Positions 35,666-43,657 of a stretch of DNA of 64,000 nt are shown here, in pieces. This stretch comes from Candidatus Sphingomonas phytovorans (GTDB lineage Bacteria > Pseudomonadota > Alphaproteobacteria > Sphingomonadales > Sphingomonadaceae). Position 1 is the first letter of the stretch. Each line of letters begins with the position of its first letter. The notes beneath the pieces are model-generated. The model was not told the origin of the DNA. It worked only from the letters and a program-made list of their open reading frames with translations, and made no database searches. Location: positions 3,784,501-3,848,500 of the forward strand of contig CP119314.1 in assembly GCA_029202385.1 (NCBI GenBank). Direction: 5' to 3'. The position numbers and the translations under genes are program-made.

Positions 35666-37120
35666 ATGGGCGGCCATAGCAGCTATCGGACTCTGGCCGG
35701 ATCGGCCCGCCCGGCGCCAGCGGGCAAGGCCATCGCCGGGCCGCGCCACGCCCAGCTCACTCAGCTCAAGGCAATCCTGCAACGCAAGCCGAACCGCACC
35801 GGCCTGCCCGACCGGCTCAAGTCGGGGGTCGAGGCCCTGTCGGGCGTGTCGATGGACCAGGTCCAGGTGCATTATAATTCGGCGGAGCCGGCGCAGCTCA
35901 ACGCCCATGCCTATGCCCAGGGCACCGACATCCATCTTGCACCGGGCCAGGCGCACAACCTGCCGCACGAGGCATGGCATGTCGCGCAGCAGGCCCAGGG
36001 CCGGGTGCAGGCGACGACGCAGCTCGCGTCGGGGGTCCCGATCAACGACGATACGGGGCTCGAGCGGGAAGCCGATGTGATGGGCGCGCAGGCGCTCGCG
36101 ACCGCCCCGCAAGAGACGGAAGAGGAGCCGGCCCAGCTCAGCGCGATCGACGGGCCCGGCACCACGCCGGTCCAGCGCCTGCTCGACGAAAAGGGCAAGG
36201 CAGTCAATATCGAAGGGCTCAGCGACGAGGATCTGCTCATACTCGGCGACAAGCTGGAGCACCGCGATACACCACCAGGCTACACGGTCCAGACCGGCGA
36301 TATCGAACGCGTCGTCGCTGAATATCAGCGCCGTCAGGCTCCGATCAGCCTCGATATAGACGAAGATGATCTAAAACCCGAGAACGAAGCTCTCGACGAA
36401 GATCACCAGTTCAGTGAGCGGGACGAATTCGAGTTCCACATGACCACCACGGCCCGGCAAAATGCCGGCCTGGACAAGATTAAGTACAGGGACGACGAAG
36501 AGCGCGAGGTCAGGGAATGGCCCGAGCGCTCATTCCAGGGAACGATGGGCGAATATTACGCCAGCCAGGCGATGACCAGCCAAGGCTTGCAGCCCACCCC
36601 ACTCAATGCCGGGTTTTTCAAGAATAACTTCGCCGGAGGCGACCATCTCTTCTCCGGGGGCAGCCGTAGTGGCTTCATGGAGCAGACCAAGCTCCATCTG
36701 TCGGATCACACCGCCTCGACCAATACCTATCTCGGCCATGTCGAAAAGGCACCGATCTATGCAGTCAAGGCGATCAAGGACTTCTACAAAAAGCGTGATG
36801 TGCTGGATAAACTGTCCAAACAACCTCCCTTTTCAGCGGACAAGAAATTCCGCGACTTCGTCAAGGCACTCGGAGAGCTTGACGGCACGAGCGAAGACGA
36901 AATCTTCGATTCTAAAGCGCATAAACTACTCGTCGAAGGCACGCGCTTTTCCGTTCCAAGCGATATTTACGATCAGATACCGGCCAAGGCCCAGCATAAC
37001 TTCATCCGGATGGACCGAAGCGTCAGAGAACTGACTGACCTAAAGAATGATTTCGCGGAAGAGTTCGTGCCTTCGAAGAAGCGGAACACGGACGAAGACG
37101 ACGAGGATTTCAAGCTTTGA
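35666..37120 (+). CDS. orphan eCIS-core (DUF4157) protein with unassigned C-terminal domain
   Basis: A 484-residue protein. Residues about 45-140 form a DUF4157 domain with zinc-metalloprotease-like LPHEAWHVAQQ (HEAWH 101-105) and a later acid in LEREAD. This domain is found in proteins linked to extracellular contractile injection systems and in polymorphic effector proteins. An acidic linker (about 225-290) leads to a C-terminal domain (about 290-460) I cannot assign. It has E296, D326 and Q340-x-K342 in GEYYA, GGDHLF and EQTKLHLS, a possible PD-(D/E)XK nuclease-like set. GGAGA precedes ATG 35666. The 3' part is more AT-rich. No contractile system or immunity gene lies nearby. Confidence 0.75.
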   Translation: MGGHSSYRTLAGSARPAPAGKAIAGPRHAQLTQLKAILQRKPNRTGLPDRLKSGVEALSGVSMDQVQVHYNSAEPAQLNAHAYAQGTDIHLAPGQAHNLPHEAWHVAQQAQGRVQATTQLASGVPINDDTGLEREADVMGAQALATAPQETEEEPAQLSAIDGPGTTPVQRLLDEKGKAVNIEGLSDEDLLILGDKLEHRDTPPGYTVQTGDIERVVAEYQRRQAPISLDIDEDDLKPENEALDEDHQFSERDEFEFHMTTTARQNAGLDKIKYRDDEEREVREWPERSFQGTMGEYYASQAMTSQGLQPTPLNAGFFKNNFAGGDHLFSGGSRSGFMEQTKLHLSDHTASTNTYLGHVEKAPIYAVKAIKDFYKKRDVLDKLSKQPPFSADKKFRDFVKALGELDGTSEDEIFDSKAHKLLVEGTRFSVPSDIYDQIPAKAQHNFIRMDRSVRELTDLKNDFAEEFVPSKKRNTDEDDEDFKL

Positions 37121-37135
37121 ACATAAACTGGCCGG

Positions 37136-38923
37136 TCAGGTCCGACGCGCCTTCCGCCGCCACCACACCGCCCCGGTCACGAGCGCACCAAGCGCCAGCA
37201 GCGCTGCCAGCGCCCTGAGCAGCTTCGGCCGAACGCTCTTGTTGAAGCCGCTCCGGTTGATCTGCGCCTCGGCGGTATAGCCGGCCGGCATCGGCAGCAC
37301 CTGGTCGCGCCTGGCGAAGGCGGCATAATCGGCCTGCAGCGCCGTGAAGAGGGCAGGCATCGCCCCGGCAAGATCGCGCGTCTCGCCGGGATCCCGGGCG
37401 ATATCGTAGAGGTGCCATTCGCCCGTGCCGGTGGGCGGCAGGTTCTTCACCAGCTTGTAATCGCCGCGGAACACCGCCGCGTTGCCGGACAGCTCATAGC
37501 CGATTGCCTGGTCGGCTGGATGGACGCTGTCGGCGGCACCAGTCAGCACCGGCCAGAGATTCGCCCCCGTCATCGGCTCAACCTGCTTGCCGCGATAGCT
37601 GCCCTTCTGGCCGGGAACCCCGGCAAGGGCCAGCAAGGTCGGGGCGATATCCGTCACATAGGCAAAGCGTCCGGCGATCGTTCCCGCCTTGAGCGCGGGG
37701 TTGCCCGGCCATGCCAGGATCAGCGGCACGCGCAGCCCCCCTTCCCCGGCGGAGAATTTATAGCCCCGCAGCGGCGAGGCGGCGGCGCTCGCCCAGCCCG
37801 GGCCGATCGACGTGAACGAGCCGCGCCGTCCCTGCGACTCCGGTGCCAGATCGTAATGAAGCCAGCTGTTGAGCGCGCTGAGGAAGTTTGCCATCGGATC
37901 GATCGGCTCGGCGCCATTGTCCGACAGGAAGACGAAGACGGTATCGGCATAGTCGCCGGTCGCCTTGAGATGCGCGACCAGCCGCCCGATCTCGGCATCG
38001 GCCGCCTCGGCCATGCCGCCATAGGCAGCCATCGCGCGCGCCTGCGCCGCCCGCTCGGCGGGGGGAAGGGCGTTCCAGTCGCGGGTGCTCGCCATGGTGA
38101 CCATCGGCGTGCCGGCGGGAATGATGCCCAATGCCGCCGCCCTGTCCCGCCGCGCGGTACGCAACGCGGTCCAGCCGCCATCATAGGCGGTGCGGTAACG
38201 CGCGATGTAAGCATCGGGCGCCTGGACCGGGATGTGGTTGGCGAGGAAATTGATGGACGCGAAGAAGGGGCGCCCGCTCGACCGACCGCGCTCGATATAG
38301 TCGATCATCTTCTCGACGACGAAGCGCGAGGAATAATAATCCTTGGGCAGGGTCGCCGGCTTGCCGTCCTCGGTCCAGTCGGCGGTATCGTACAATCCCT
38401 CGATCGGGCGTTGCTCGAAATTGTCGGCGCCGGCATCGGCCAGCGAGAAGGCGTGGTCATAGCCGCGCGCGGTGGGCAGCTTGTCCGGCGTCCGGCCGAG
38501 ATGCCATTTGCCGGTGAGATAGGTGCGATAGCCGCCGTCGCGGAACAGGCTTGCCAGGGTGACGACCCGGTCGTTGAGCATTGTGTCGTAGCCGGGCTTG
38601 CCGACATGTTCGGGCGGGATCGTCTCGGGCATGTTGCCGAGGCCGGCGCGGTGGTTGCTGACGCCTGTCTGCAACATCGCGCGCGTGGGCGAGCAGGTGC
38701 CGGCGACATGGAAGTTGGAGAAGCGCACGCCGATCTTCGCGAGCGCATCGATATTGGGCGTATGGATCTCGCTGCCGAAACTGCCGACATCGCTGAAGCC
38801 CCAGTCGTCGGCGAGCAGGATGACGATATTGGGCCGCTTCCGCTCAGCCGCGCCGGCACCCGAGGCGAGCGCGACGGTGCAGAGCAGGGGAGCAGCCCAG
38901 AGCAGGGCGACGGCGCGCCTCAC
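37136..38923 (-). CDS. sulfatase (FGE-dependent), exported, C-terminal anchor
   Basis: A 595-residue alkaline-phosphatase-superfamily sulfatase. After a signal peptide (about 1-25) comes the metal-site start NIVILLADDWGFSDVGSFG. The active-site motif CSPTRAMLQTG has C77 to be turned into formylglycine and R81. Then TGKWHLG, and VFLSDNGAEP with the second pair of metal ligands. A hydrophobic helix with Arg-rich end (about 570-595) may anchor it in the inner membrane facing the periplasm. The substrate sulfate ester is unknown. It starts at a GTG overlapping the stop of the metallo-hydrolase gene upstream, so both form an operon. Confidence 0.92.
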   Translation of the reverse strand: MRRAVALLWAAPLLCTVALASGAGAAERKRPNIVILLADDWGFSDVGSFGSEIHTPNIDALAKIGVRFSNFHVAGTCSPTRAMLQTGVSNHRAGLGNMPETIPPEHVGKPGYDTMLNDRVVTLASLFRDGGYRTYLTGKWHLGRTPDKLPTARGYDHAFSLADAGADNFEQRPIEGLYDTADWTEDGKPATLPKDYYSSRFVVEKMIDYIERGRSSGRPFFASINFLANHIPVQAPDAYIARYRTAYDGGWTALRTARRDRAAALGIIPAGTPMVTMASTRDWNALPPAERAAQARAMAAYGGMAEAADAEIGRLVAHLKATGDYADTVFVFLSDNGAEPIDPMANFLSALNSWLHYDLAPESQGRRGSFTSIGPGWASAAASPLRGYKFSAGEGGLRVPLILAWPGNPALKAGTIAGRFAYVTDIAPTLLALAGVPGQKGSYRGKQVEPMTGANLWPVLTGAADSVHPADQAIGYELSGNAAVFRGDYKLVKNLPPTGTGEWHLYDIARDPGETRDLAGAMPALFTALQADYAAFARRDQVLPMPAGYTAEAQINRSGFNKSVRPKLLRALAALLALGALVTGAVWWRRKARRT

Positions 38924-40029
38924 CGGTCGATCAGCCGCTTGAGGGTCACCTCGTGCCCGCCCGCCGGCATGCTGAGCATCATGCCGTCCTCCCCGACCGT
39001 GATCGGCCCGTCATAATAGGAATGGGCATCGCCAAGGAACGCCGGATAGGCGAAGCGGATCGGCATCGGCGGGACGATATGGTTGAGCATCAGATAGCGC
39101 ACGCCCGCCGCCTTCGCGACCTGCGCCGCCTGTTCCGGTGTCGAGTGATAGCCGATGATGTCGCGCGTCACCTGCGCCATGTTCGCCTGGCCCTTCGCCT
39201 CGAGCCCCCTGGTCAGCAAGGCGACGAGCTTCGGCTGGAGTGCTTCATGGACCAGCACATCGGCCCCCTTCGCCGCCGCGGCCACCGTCGGGGTCGGTGC
39301 CGTGTCGCCGCTCAGCACGACCGAGCGGCCCTTATAGTCGAAGCGATAGCCGACCGCCGGCTCGACCGGCCGGTGATCGACGCGGAACGCCGTCACCTTC
39401 ACCCCGCCATCGTCGACCAGCACGACGCTGTCGCCCTGCCCGCGCGGCGGCGGCGCGAAGGGCAGCGCCGTTCCGCCGGCACCGGAAGGCGGCAGGATCC
39501 TGGTGCCGTGATGCGCGACGCGGTAGCCGGTATCGAGCCGGTACGCCGCATCGAACCCGGCGACGACGCTGTCGACCCCCGGCGGACCATGGATCGGCAG
39601 CGGCGTGGGCGAGGCGCGGCCCGACCAGCGCAGCAGCATCACCGGGCCGAGCCCGTCGATATGGTCCGAATGGAAATGAGTGAGGAACAGCGCCTCGATC
39701 CGGCCCGGCGGGATGCCCATCTGGACGATGTTCTCTGCGCCGCCCTCGCCTGCATCGACCAGGAAGACTCGCTTGCCGGCGATCACCACGGTGCACGGCC
39801 CGGCCCGAGTCGGATCGGGCAGCGGCGAGCCGGTGCCGCACAGCGCGACGTGCAATCCGTCGGGAAGCCCGGCGGTGGCATCGCGGCCGACGCGCTGGTC
39901 GACCGCGCGCTCGAGCATCGCCGTGCCGATCTGCCGCTTGAACAGGGAGACCCCGCCGAACGCGACCGCCGCCAGGGCGACCACCGCCAGCGCCCATTTC
40001 CCCAGCCCTTTTTTCGAAGGTGCTCGCAT
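38920..40029 (-). CDS. MBL-fold metallo-hydrolase, membrane anchored
   Basis: A 369-residue metallo-beta-lactamase-fold protein with an N-terminal membrane helix (about residues 11-31) so that the enzyme faces the periplasm. Zinc ligands are seen in THFHSDHIDG (HxHxDH), in a later SGDTAPT (Asp) and in the NHIVPP segment near the end. The LCGTGSPLPDPTRAG start matches the arylsulfatase/RNase Z-like branch of the fold. Members of that branch include alkyl or aryl sulfatases of the AtsA kind, so it may also act on sulfate esters (inference). The ATG at 40029 has GGGGAG eight bases upstream. Operon with the sulfatase downstream. Confidence 0.87.
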   Translation of the reverse strand: MRAPSKKGLGKWALAVVALAAVAFGGVSLFKRQIGTAMLERAVDQRVGRDATAGLPDGLHVALCGTGSPLPDPTRAGPCTVVIAGKRVFLVDAGEGGAENIVQMGIPPGRIEALFLTHFHSDHIDGLGPVMLLRWSGRASPTPLPIHGPPGVDSVVAGFDAAYRLDTGYRVAHHGTRILPPSGAGGTALPFAPPPRGQGDSVVLVDDGGVKVTAFRVDHRPVEPAVGYRFDYKGRSVVLSGDTAPTPTVAAAAKGADVLVHEALQPKLVALLTRGLEAKGQANMAQVTRDIIGYHSTPEQAAQVAKAAGVRYLMLNHIVPPMPIRFAYPAFLGDAHSYYDGPITVGEDGMMLSMPAGGHEVTLKRLIDR

Positions 40030-40062
40030 CGGCATCTCTCCCCAGGGATGATGATGCGCCGG

Positions 40063-40083
40063 GATAATGGCATTATCAATGCC
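40063..40083. promoter_or_regulatory. overlapping palindromic operators in a divergent promoter
   Basis: GATAATG-G-CATTATC (40063-40077) is a perfect 7-1-7 palindrome. GGCATT-ATC-AATGCC (40069-40083) is a perfect 6-3-6 palindrome that shares its centre. They lie in the 113-bp region between the divergent sulfatase operons. The TetR-family regulator at the end of the rightward operon is the obvious candidate to bind here. Confidence 0.65.
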
Positions 40084-40142
40084 GAAATGTTGCAAAGGGC
40101 CCGAGTGCTGATACGATGCCGGGAAACAAGGGAGAGGCAGAC

Positions 40143-40538
40143 ATGCGCACCATGATTCGCGCCGCGATCGCACTGGTCGGGCTGTTCAACCTGGCCATCG
40201 GGCTCGCCTTCCTGGCCGCGCCGGCAAGGCTGGGCGCCAAATTCTTCCTGCTGCCCGCGAGCATCCAGGGGCTTGCGACGATGCGGGCCGACTTCACCGC
40301 CTTCTTCGTGACCGGCGGGGTGTTCGCGCTGCTCGGGGCATGGCGCGGACGGGCCGAGCCGCTGACCGTGCCGCTGCTCCTGCTCGCCATCGCGCTGTTC
40401 GGGCGCTGCGTCGCCATCGCGATCGACGGGGCGTCGCCCACCGCCTTCGAACCGATGATCGCCGAGGCGGCGATGATCGCGATCCTGCTTGCGGGACGCC
40501 GCATCCTCTCCACCCGGCACCGAGGAGCCCGCACATGA
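40143..40538 (+). CDS. small DUF4345-like membrane protein
   Basis: A 131-residue protein with four hydrophobic helices (about 5-27, 48-66, 73-92, 101-119) and a basic C-terminus. It resembles DUF4345-type small membrane proteins, whose function is unknown. GGAGAGG stands well before the ATG. Its stop overlaps the sulfatase start (ATGA). It heads the rightward operon and may help in export or anchoring of the sulfatase, which is only a guess from position. Confidence 0.75.
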   Translation: MRTMIRAAIALVGLFNLAIGLAFLAAPARLGAKFFLLPASIQGLATMRADFTAFFVTGGVFALLGAWRGRAEPLTVPLLLLAIALFGRCVAIAIDGASPTAFEPMIAEAAMIAILLAGRRILSTRHRGART

Positions 40539-42184
40539 AGACCTGGCTGAAGATCCTGATCGGAACGGTCGCGCTGCTCCTTGTCGGCGGCTACCTGGCC
40601 AAGGATTATGTGCTGCTCCACCTCGCCGGCTGGCTGTCGCCGCACGTCTATCCCAACCGGCCGGTCGCCTGGCAGAAAGGGCCGGATACGCCGCAGGTAC
40701 CGGCCGACAGGCGCCCGCCCAACATCGTCCTGATCGTCGCCGATGATCTCGGCTATAACGACATCAGCTTCAACGGCGGCGGGGTGGCGGGCGGCCTGCT
40801 CAAGACGCCCCATATCGATTCGCTTGGACGAGAAGGGGTCAGCTTCGCTGACGGCTATGCCGGCAACGCCACCTGCGCGCCGTCGCGCGCCGCGCTGATG
40901 ACCGGGCGCTACCCGACCCGATTCGGCTTCGAATTCACCCCGACCGACACCCGCTTCGCCCGCACCATCGCCGGCTTCCCGACGAGCTGGGAACACCGCA
41001 CCATCTTCGACGAGGATGCGGCGCGGAACGATCCGCCGGCCGACGACAAGGGCATGCCGCGATCGGAGCTGACCATTGCCCAGCTGATGCGCGGCAAGGG
41101 CTATCACACGCTCCATCTCGGCAAATGGCACCTCGGCGGCGCGAAGGGCATGCGGCCCGAGGACAAGGGGTTTGACGAAAGCCTCGGCTTCATCATCGGC
41201 GCGCAGATGTTCCTGCCCGAAAATGATCCGAACGCCGTCAATTCGAAGCAGGATTTCGACCCGATCGACAAATATATCTGGGCGAACCTGCCGTTCAGCG
41301 TCCAGTATAACGGCAGCGCGCCGTTCCGGCCGAACCGCTACATGACCGATTACCTGACCGACCAGGCGATCGACACGATCAGGGCGAACCGCAACCGGCC
41401 CTTCTTCCTGTACCTGGCCTATAACGCGCCGCACACGCCGCTCCAGGCGCTGAAGGCAGATTACGACGCGCTGCCGCAGATCGCCGACCACCGTACCCGC
41501 GTCTATGCCGCGATGATCCGCGCGCTCGATCGGGGGGTGGGCCGGGTGACGGCCGAGCTGAAGGCGCAGGGCCTCGACAAGAATACGCTGGTGATCTTCA
41601 CCAGCGACAATGGCGGCGCGCATTATATCGGCCTGCCCGACATCAACCGGCCCTATCGCGGCTGGAAGGCGACCTTCTTCGAAGGCGGGATGAAGGTGCC
41701 GTTCTTCATGCGCTGGCCAGCGCAGATCAAGCCGGGCACGCGAATCGCCGGGCCGGTGAGCCATTTCGACATCTTCGCCACCGCCGGCAAGGCGGCCGGG
41801 ATCGCGATGCCGGCCGACCGCGCGATCGACGGCGTCGACCTGATGCCCTTTGTCGAGGGCAAGGCGACCGGCGCCCCGCACCAGACGCTGTTCTGGCGCG
41901 ACGGCGCCTATCGGGTGGTGCGCGAGGGCGACTGGAAGCTGCAGATGCTCGATCTGCCGCACAAGGCATTGCTGTTCGACATGCGCGCCGACCCGACCGA
42001 GCAGCACGACGTCGCGGCGCAACAACCCGCCGTCGTCGCACGACTGCAGGCATTGCTGGCAAAGCATGATAAGGAAAGCGTCAAGCCGGCCTGGCCGTCG
42101 CTGATCCGGTCGCCGATCGCCATCGACCGGCCGCTCGGGACCAGGCCGAAACCGGGCGAGACCTATATCTACTGGGCAAATTGA
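40535..42184 (+). CDS. arylsulfatase (FGE-dependent)
   Basis: A 549-residue sulfatase with an N-terminal signal anchor (about residues 7-30). Metal-site start NIVLIVADDLGYNDISF is followed by the active-site motif CAPSRAALMTGRYPTRFG with C114 and R118. Then HLGKWHLGG, FTSDNGGAHY (metal Asp/Asn), and the WKATFFEGGMKVPF segment typical of type I sulfatases. It should lie in the periplasm attached to the inner membrane. It differs clearly from the sulfatase at 37136, so the two probably act on different substrates or steps. Overlaps the gene before it; the TetR gene follows after four bases. Confidence 0.93.
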   Translation: MKTWLKILIGTVALLLVGGYLAKDYVLLHLAGWLSPHVYPNRPVAWQKGPDTPQVPADRRPPNIVLIVADDLGYNDISFNGGGVAGGLLKTPHIDSLGREGVSFADGYAGNATCAPSRAALMTGRYPTRFGFEFTPTDTRFARTIAGFPTSWEHRTIFDEDAARNDPPADDKGMPRSELTIAQLMRGKGYHTLHLGKWHLGGAKGMRPEDKGFDESLGFIIGAQMFLPENDPNAVNSKQDFDPIDKYIWANLPFSVQYNGSAPFRPNRYMTDYLTDQAIDTIRANRNRPFFLYLAYNAPHTPLQALKADYDALPQIADHRTRVYAAMIRALDRGVGRVTAELKAQGLDKNTLVIFTSDNGGAHYIGLPDINRPYRGWKATFFEGGMKVPFFMRWPAQIKPGTRIAGPVSHFDIFATAGKAAGIAMPADRAIDGVDLMPFVEGKATGAPHQTLFWRDGAYRVVREGDWKLQMLDLPHKALLFDMRADPTEQHDVAAQQPAVVARLQALLAKHDKESVKPAWPSLIRSPIAIDRPLGTRPKPGETYIYWAN

Positions 42185-42188
42185 ACTG

Positions 42189-42776
42189 ATGGCCGAAGAC
42201 GAAGGGCGTTCAGCCGACGGGCGAAGAAGACGATCGGAATCAAGCCGCGACAAGATCGTCGAGGCGATGCTGGCGCTCGTCGCCGAAGGGCAGATCACCC
42301 CCAGCGCCGACCAGGTGGCGGGCCGCGCCGCCGTCGGCCTGCGCAGCGTGTTCCGCCATTTCAAGGATATGGAAAGCCTGTATGCCGCGATGACGGCACG
42401 GCTCTCGCGCCAGTATGAGATGTGGCTTGTCCCCTATAAATCGAGCGACTGGCGCGGGCAGCTCGCCGAGACGCTCGACCGCCGGCTGACCACCTATGAG
42501 AAGCTGATGCCGTTCAAGCGTGCCGCCGATGCACACCGGCACGAATCGGCCACGATCCAGGCTGAACATGCCCGAACGCTCGCCTTCATGCGGGCCAGGC
42601 TGAAATCGATCCTGCCCGAAGAGATTTCCGGCGACATGCTCGCCTTCGAATCGATCGACCTGCTGCTGAGCTTCGAGACATGGCAGCGGCTGCGCATGGA
42701 GCAGGGGCTTTCGATCAGGAAAGCCAGGGCAGTGGTTCGCGCGCAGGTTGATCGGCTGGCCGAACGCGCCCAGTAA
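42189..42776 (+). CDS. TetR-family transcriptional regulator
   Basis: A 195-residue regulator. The N-terminal helix-turn-helix (about residues 20-65) contains IVEAMLALVAEGQITPSADQVAGRAAVG with SVFRHFKDMESLY as end of the recognition unit. The rest is the helical ligand-binding and dimer domain. It is co-transcribed with the sulfatase (four-base gap). It probably represses both divergent sulfatase operons by binding the palindromes at 40063-40083, with a sulfated compound or its product as inducer (inference). Confidence 0.88.
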   Translation: MAEDEGRSADGRRRRSESSRDKIVEAMLALVAEGQITPSADQVAGRAAVGLRSVFRHFKDMESLYAAMTARLSRQYEMWLVPYKSSDWRGQLAETLDRRLTTYEKLMPFKRAADAHRHESATIQAEHARTLAFMRARLKSILPEEISGDMLAFESIDLLLSFETWQRLRMEQGLSIRKARAVVRAQVDRLAERAQ

Positions 42777-42783
42777 GGGTCGG

Positions 42784-43545
42784 GTGACGTCCGCTGATCC
42801 CCTCCCCGACGATCCCCTTCACGCCCGGGGCGCCGACACGGCAGGCCATGTTCCCGACGATATCCGTCATCCGCCCTGGCGATTGATCGGCATCGGCGCG
42901 GTGGCGGCCGCAGTGCTGATCCTCGGCCTGATCGGCACGCTGATCGATCGCGGGCTACAGTTCGGCTTCGACCGGAGCATCCTGCTCGCGATGCGCCACG
43001 GCACGATTCACGGCGCGCCGATCGGCCCGTCCTGGCTGAAGCAGACGATGATCGACGTGACGGCGCTCGGCGGGGAGACCGTGCTGGTCATCATGGTGGC
43101 CATGGTCGCCGGGTTCCTGGCGGTGCAGCGCCACTGGCTGACCTTCTGGCTGATGCTTGGCGGGACGATCAGCGGCTCGGTCGCGGTCGCCATCGCCAAG
43201 AGCCTGACCGGCCGCGCCCGCCCCGAGGTGACCGACCATCTCGTCCAGGTGACCTCGGCCAGCTTCCCCAGCGGTCACGCCGCGAACAGCGCGATCATCT
43301 ATCTCACCATCGCGCTGCTGATGGCCCAGATCGTCGAGGCGCCGCGCGCGCGCCGCTATATCCTGGCCGTCGCCATGCTGCTGGTCGTCGCGATCGGCTT
43401 CAGCCGGATCTATCTGGGTGTCCACTGGCCGAGCGACGTGATCGCCGGCTGGAGCTTCGGAATCCTGTGGGCGCTCGCCTGGTGGGCGCTTGGAGCGCGG
43501 GTGCGAATCAGGCGGGCGGCCGCCGTCGCGCCGCACGGAGCATGA
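42784..43545 (+). CDS. PAP2-family membrane phosphatase
   Basis: A 253-residue membrane protein with about six helices and the three PAP2 motifs in order: KSLTGRARP, PSGHAANS and SRIYLGVHWPSDV with the catalytic His. Such enzymes remove phosphate from undecaprenyl pyrophosphate or phosphatidic acid on the periplasmic side. The start is most likely the GTG at 42784, eight bases after the TetR stop with AAGGG in front. It may share the operon. Confidence 0.87.
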   Translation: MTSADPLPDDPLHARGADTAGHVPDDIRHPPWRLIGIGAVAAAVLILGLIGTLIDRGLQFGFDRSILLAMRHGTIHGAPIGPSWLKQTMIDVTALGGETVLVIMVAMVAGFLAVQRHWLTFWLMLGGTISGSVAVAIAKSLTGRARPEVTDHLVQVTSASFPSGHAANSAIIYLTIALLMAQIVEAPRARRYILAVAMLLVVAIGFSRIYLGVHWPSDVIAGWSFGILWALAWWALGARVRIRRAAAVAPHGA

Positions 43546-43602
43546 CGCTGCTGTAACAACGCATCGTCGGCGAAGCGTGCGCCTGTAGCGATGAATTGCC
43601 TT

Positions 43603-43620
43603 GATACTTTATAACATCCT
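43603..43620. promoter_or_regulatory. Zur-box candidate
   Basis: GATACTTTATAACATCCT matches the alphaproteobacterial Zur consensus GATATGTTATAACATAAC (from memory of the family) at 13 of 18 positions, including the TTATAACAT core. It lies 38 bp upstream of the start codon of a ZnuD-like receptor. Confidence 0.5.
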
Positions 43621-43657
43621 ATCTACTCCGCCGCACAACGCACAGTCGGAGTATGTC

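Noticed and set aside
37412..39016. Plus-strand open frame of 534 codons
   Set aside because: Antisense of the sulfatase at 37136-38923, which has complete sulfatase motifs.
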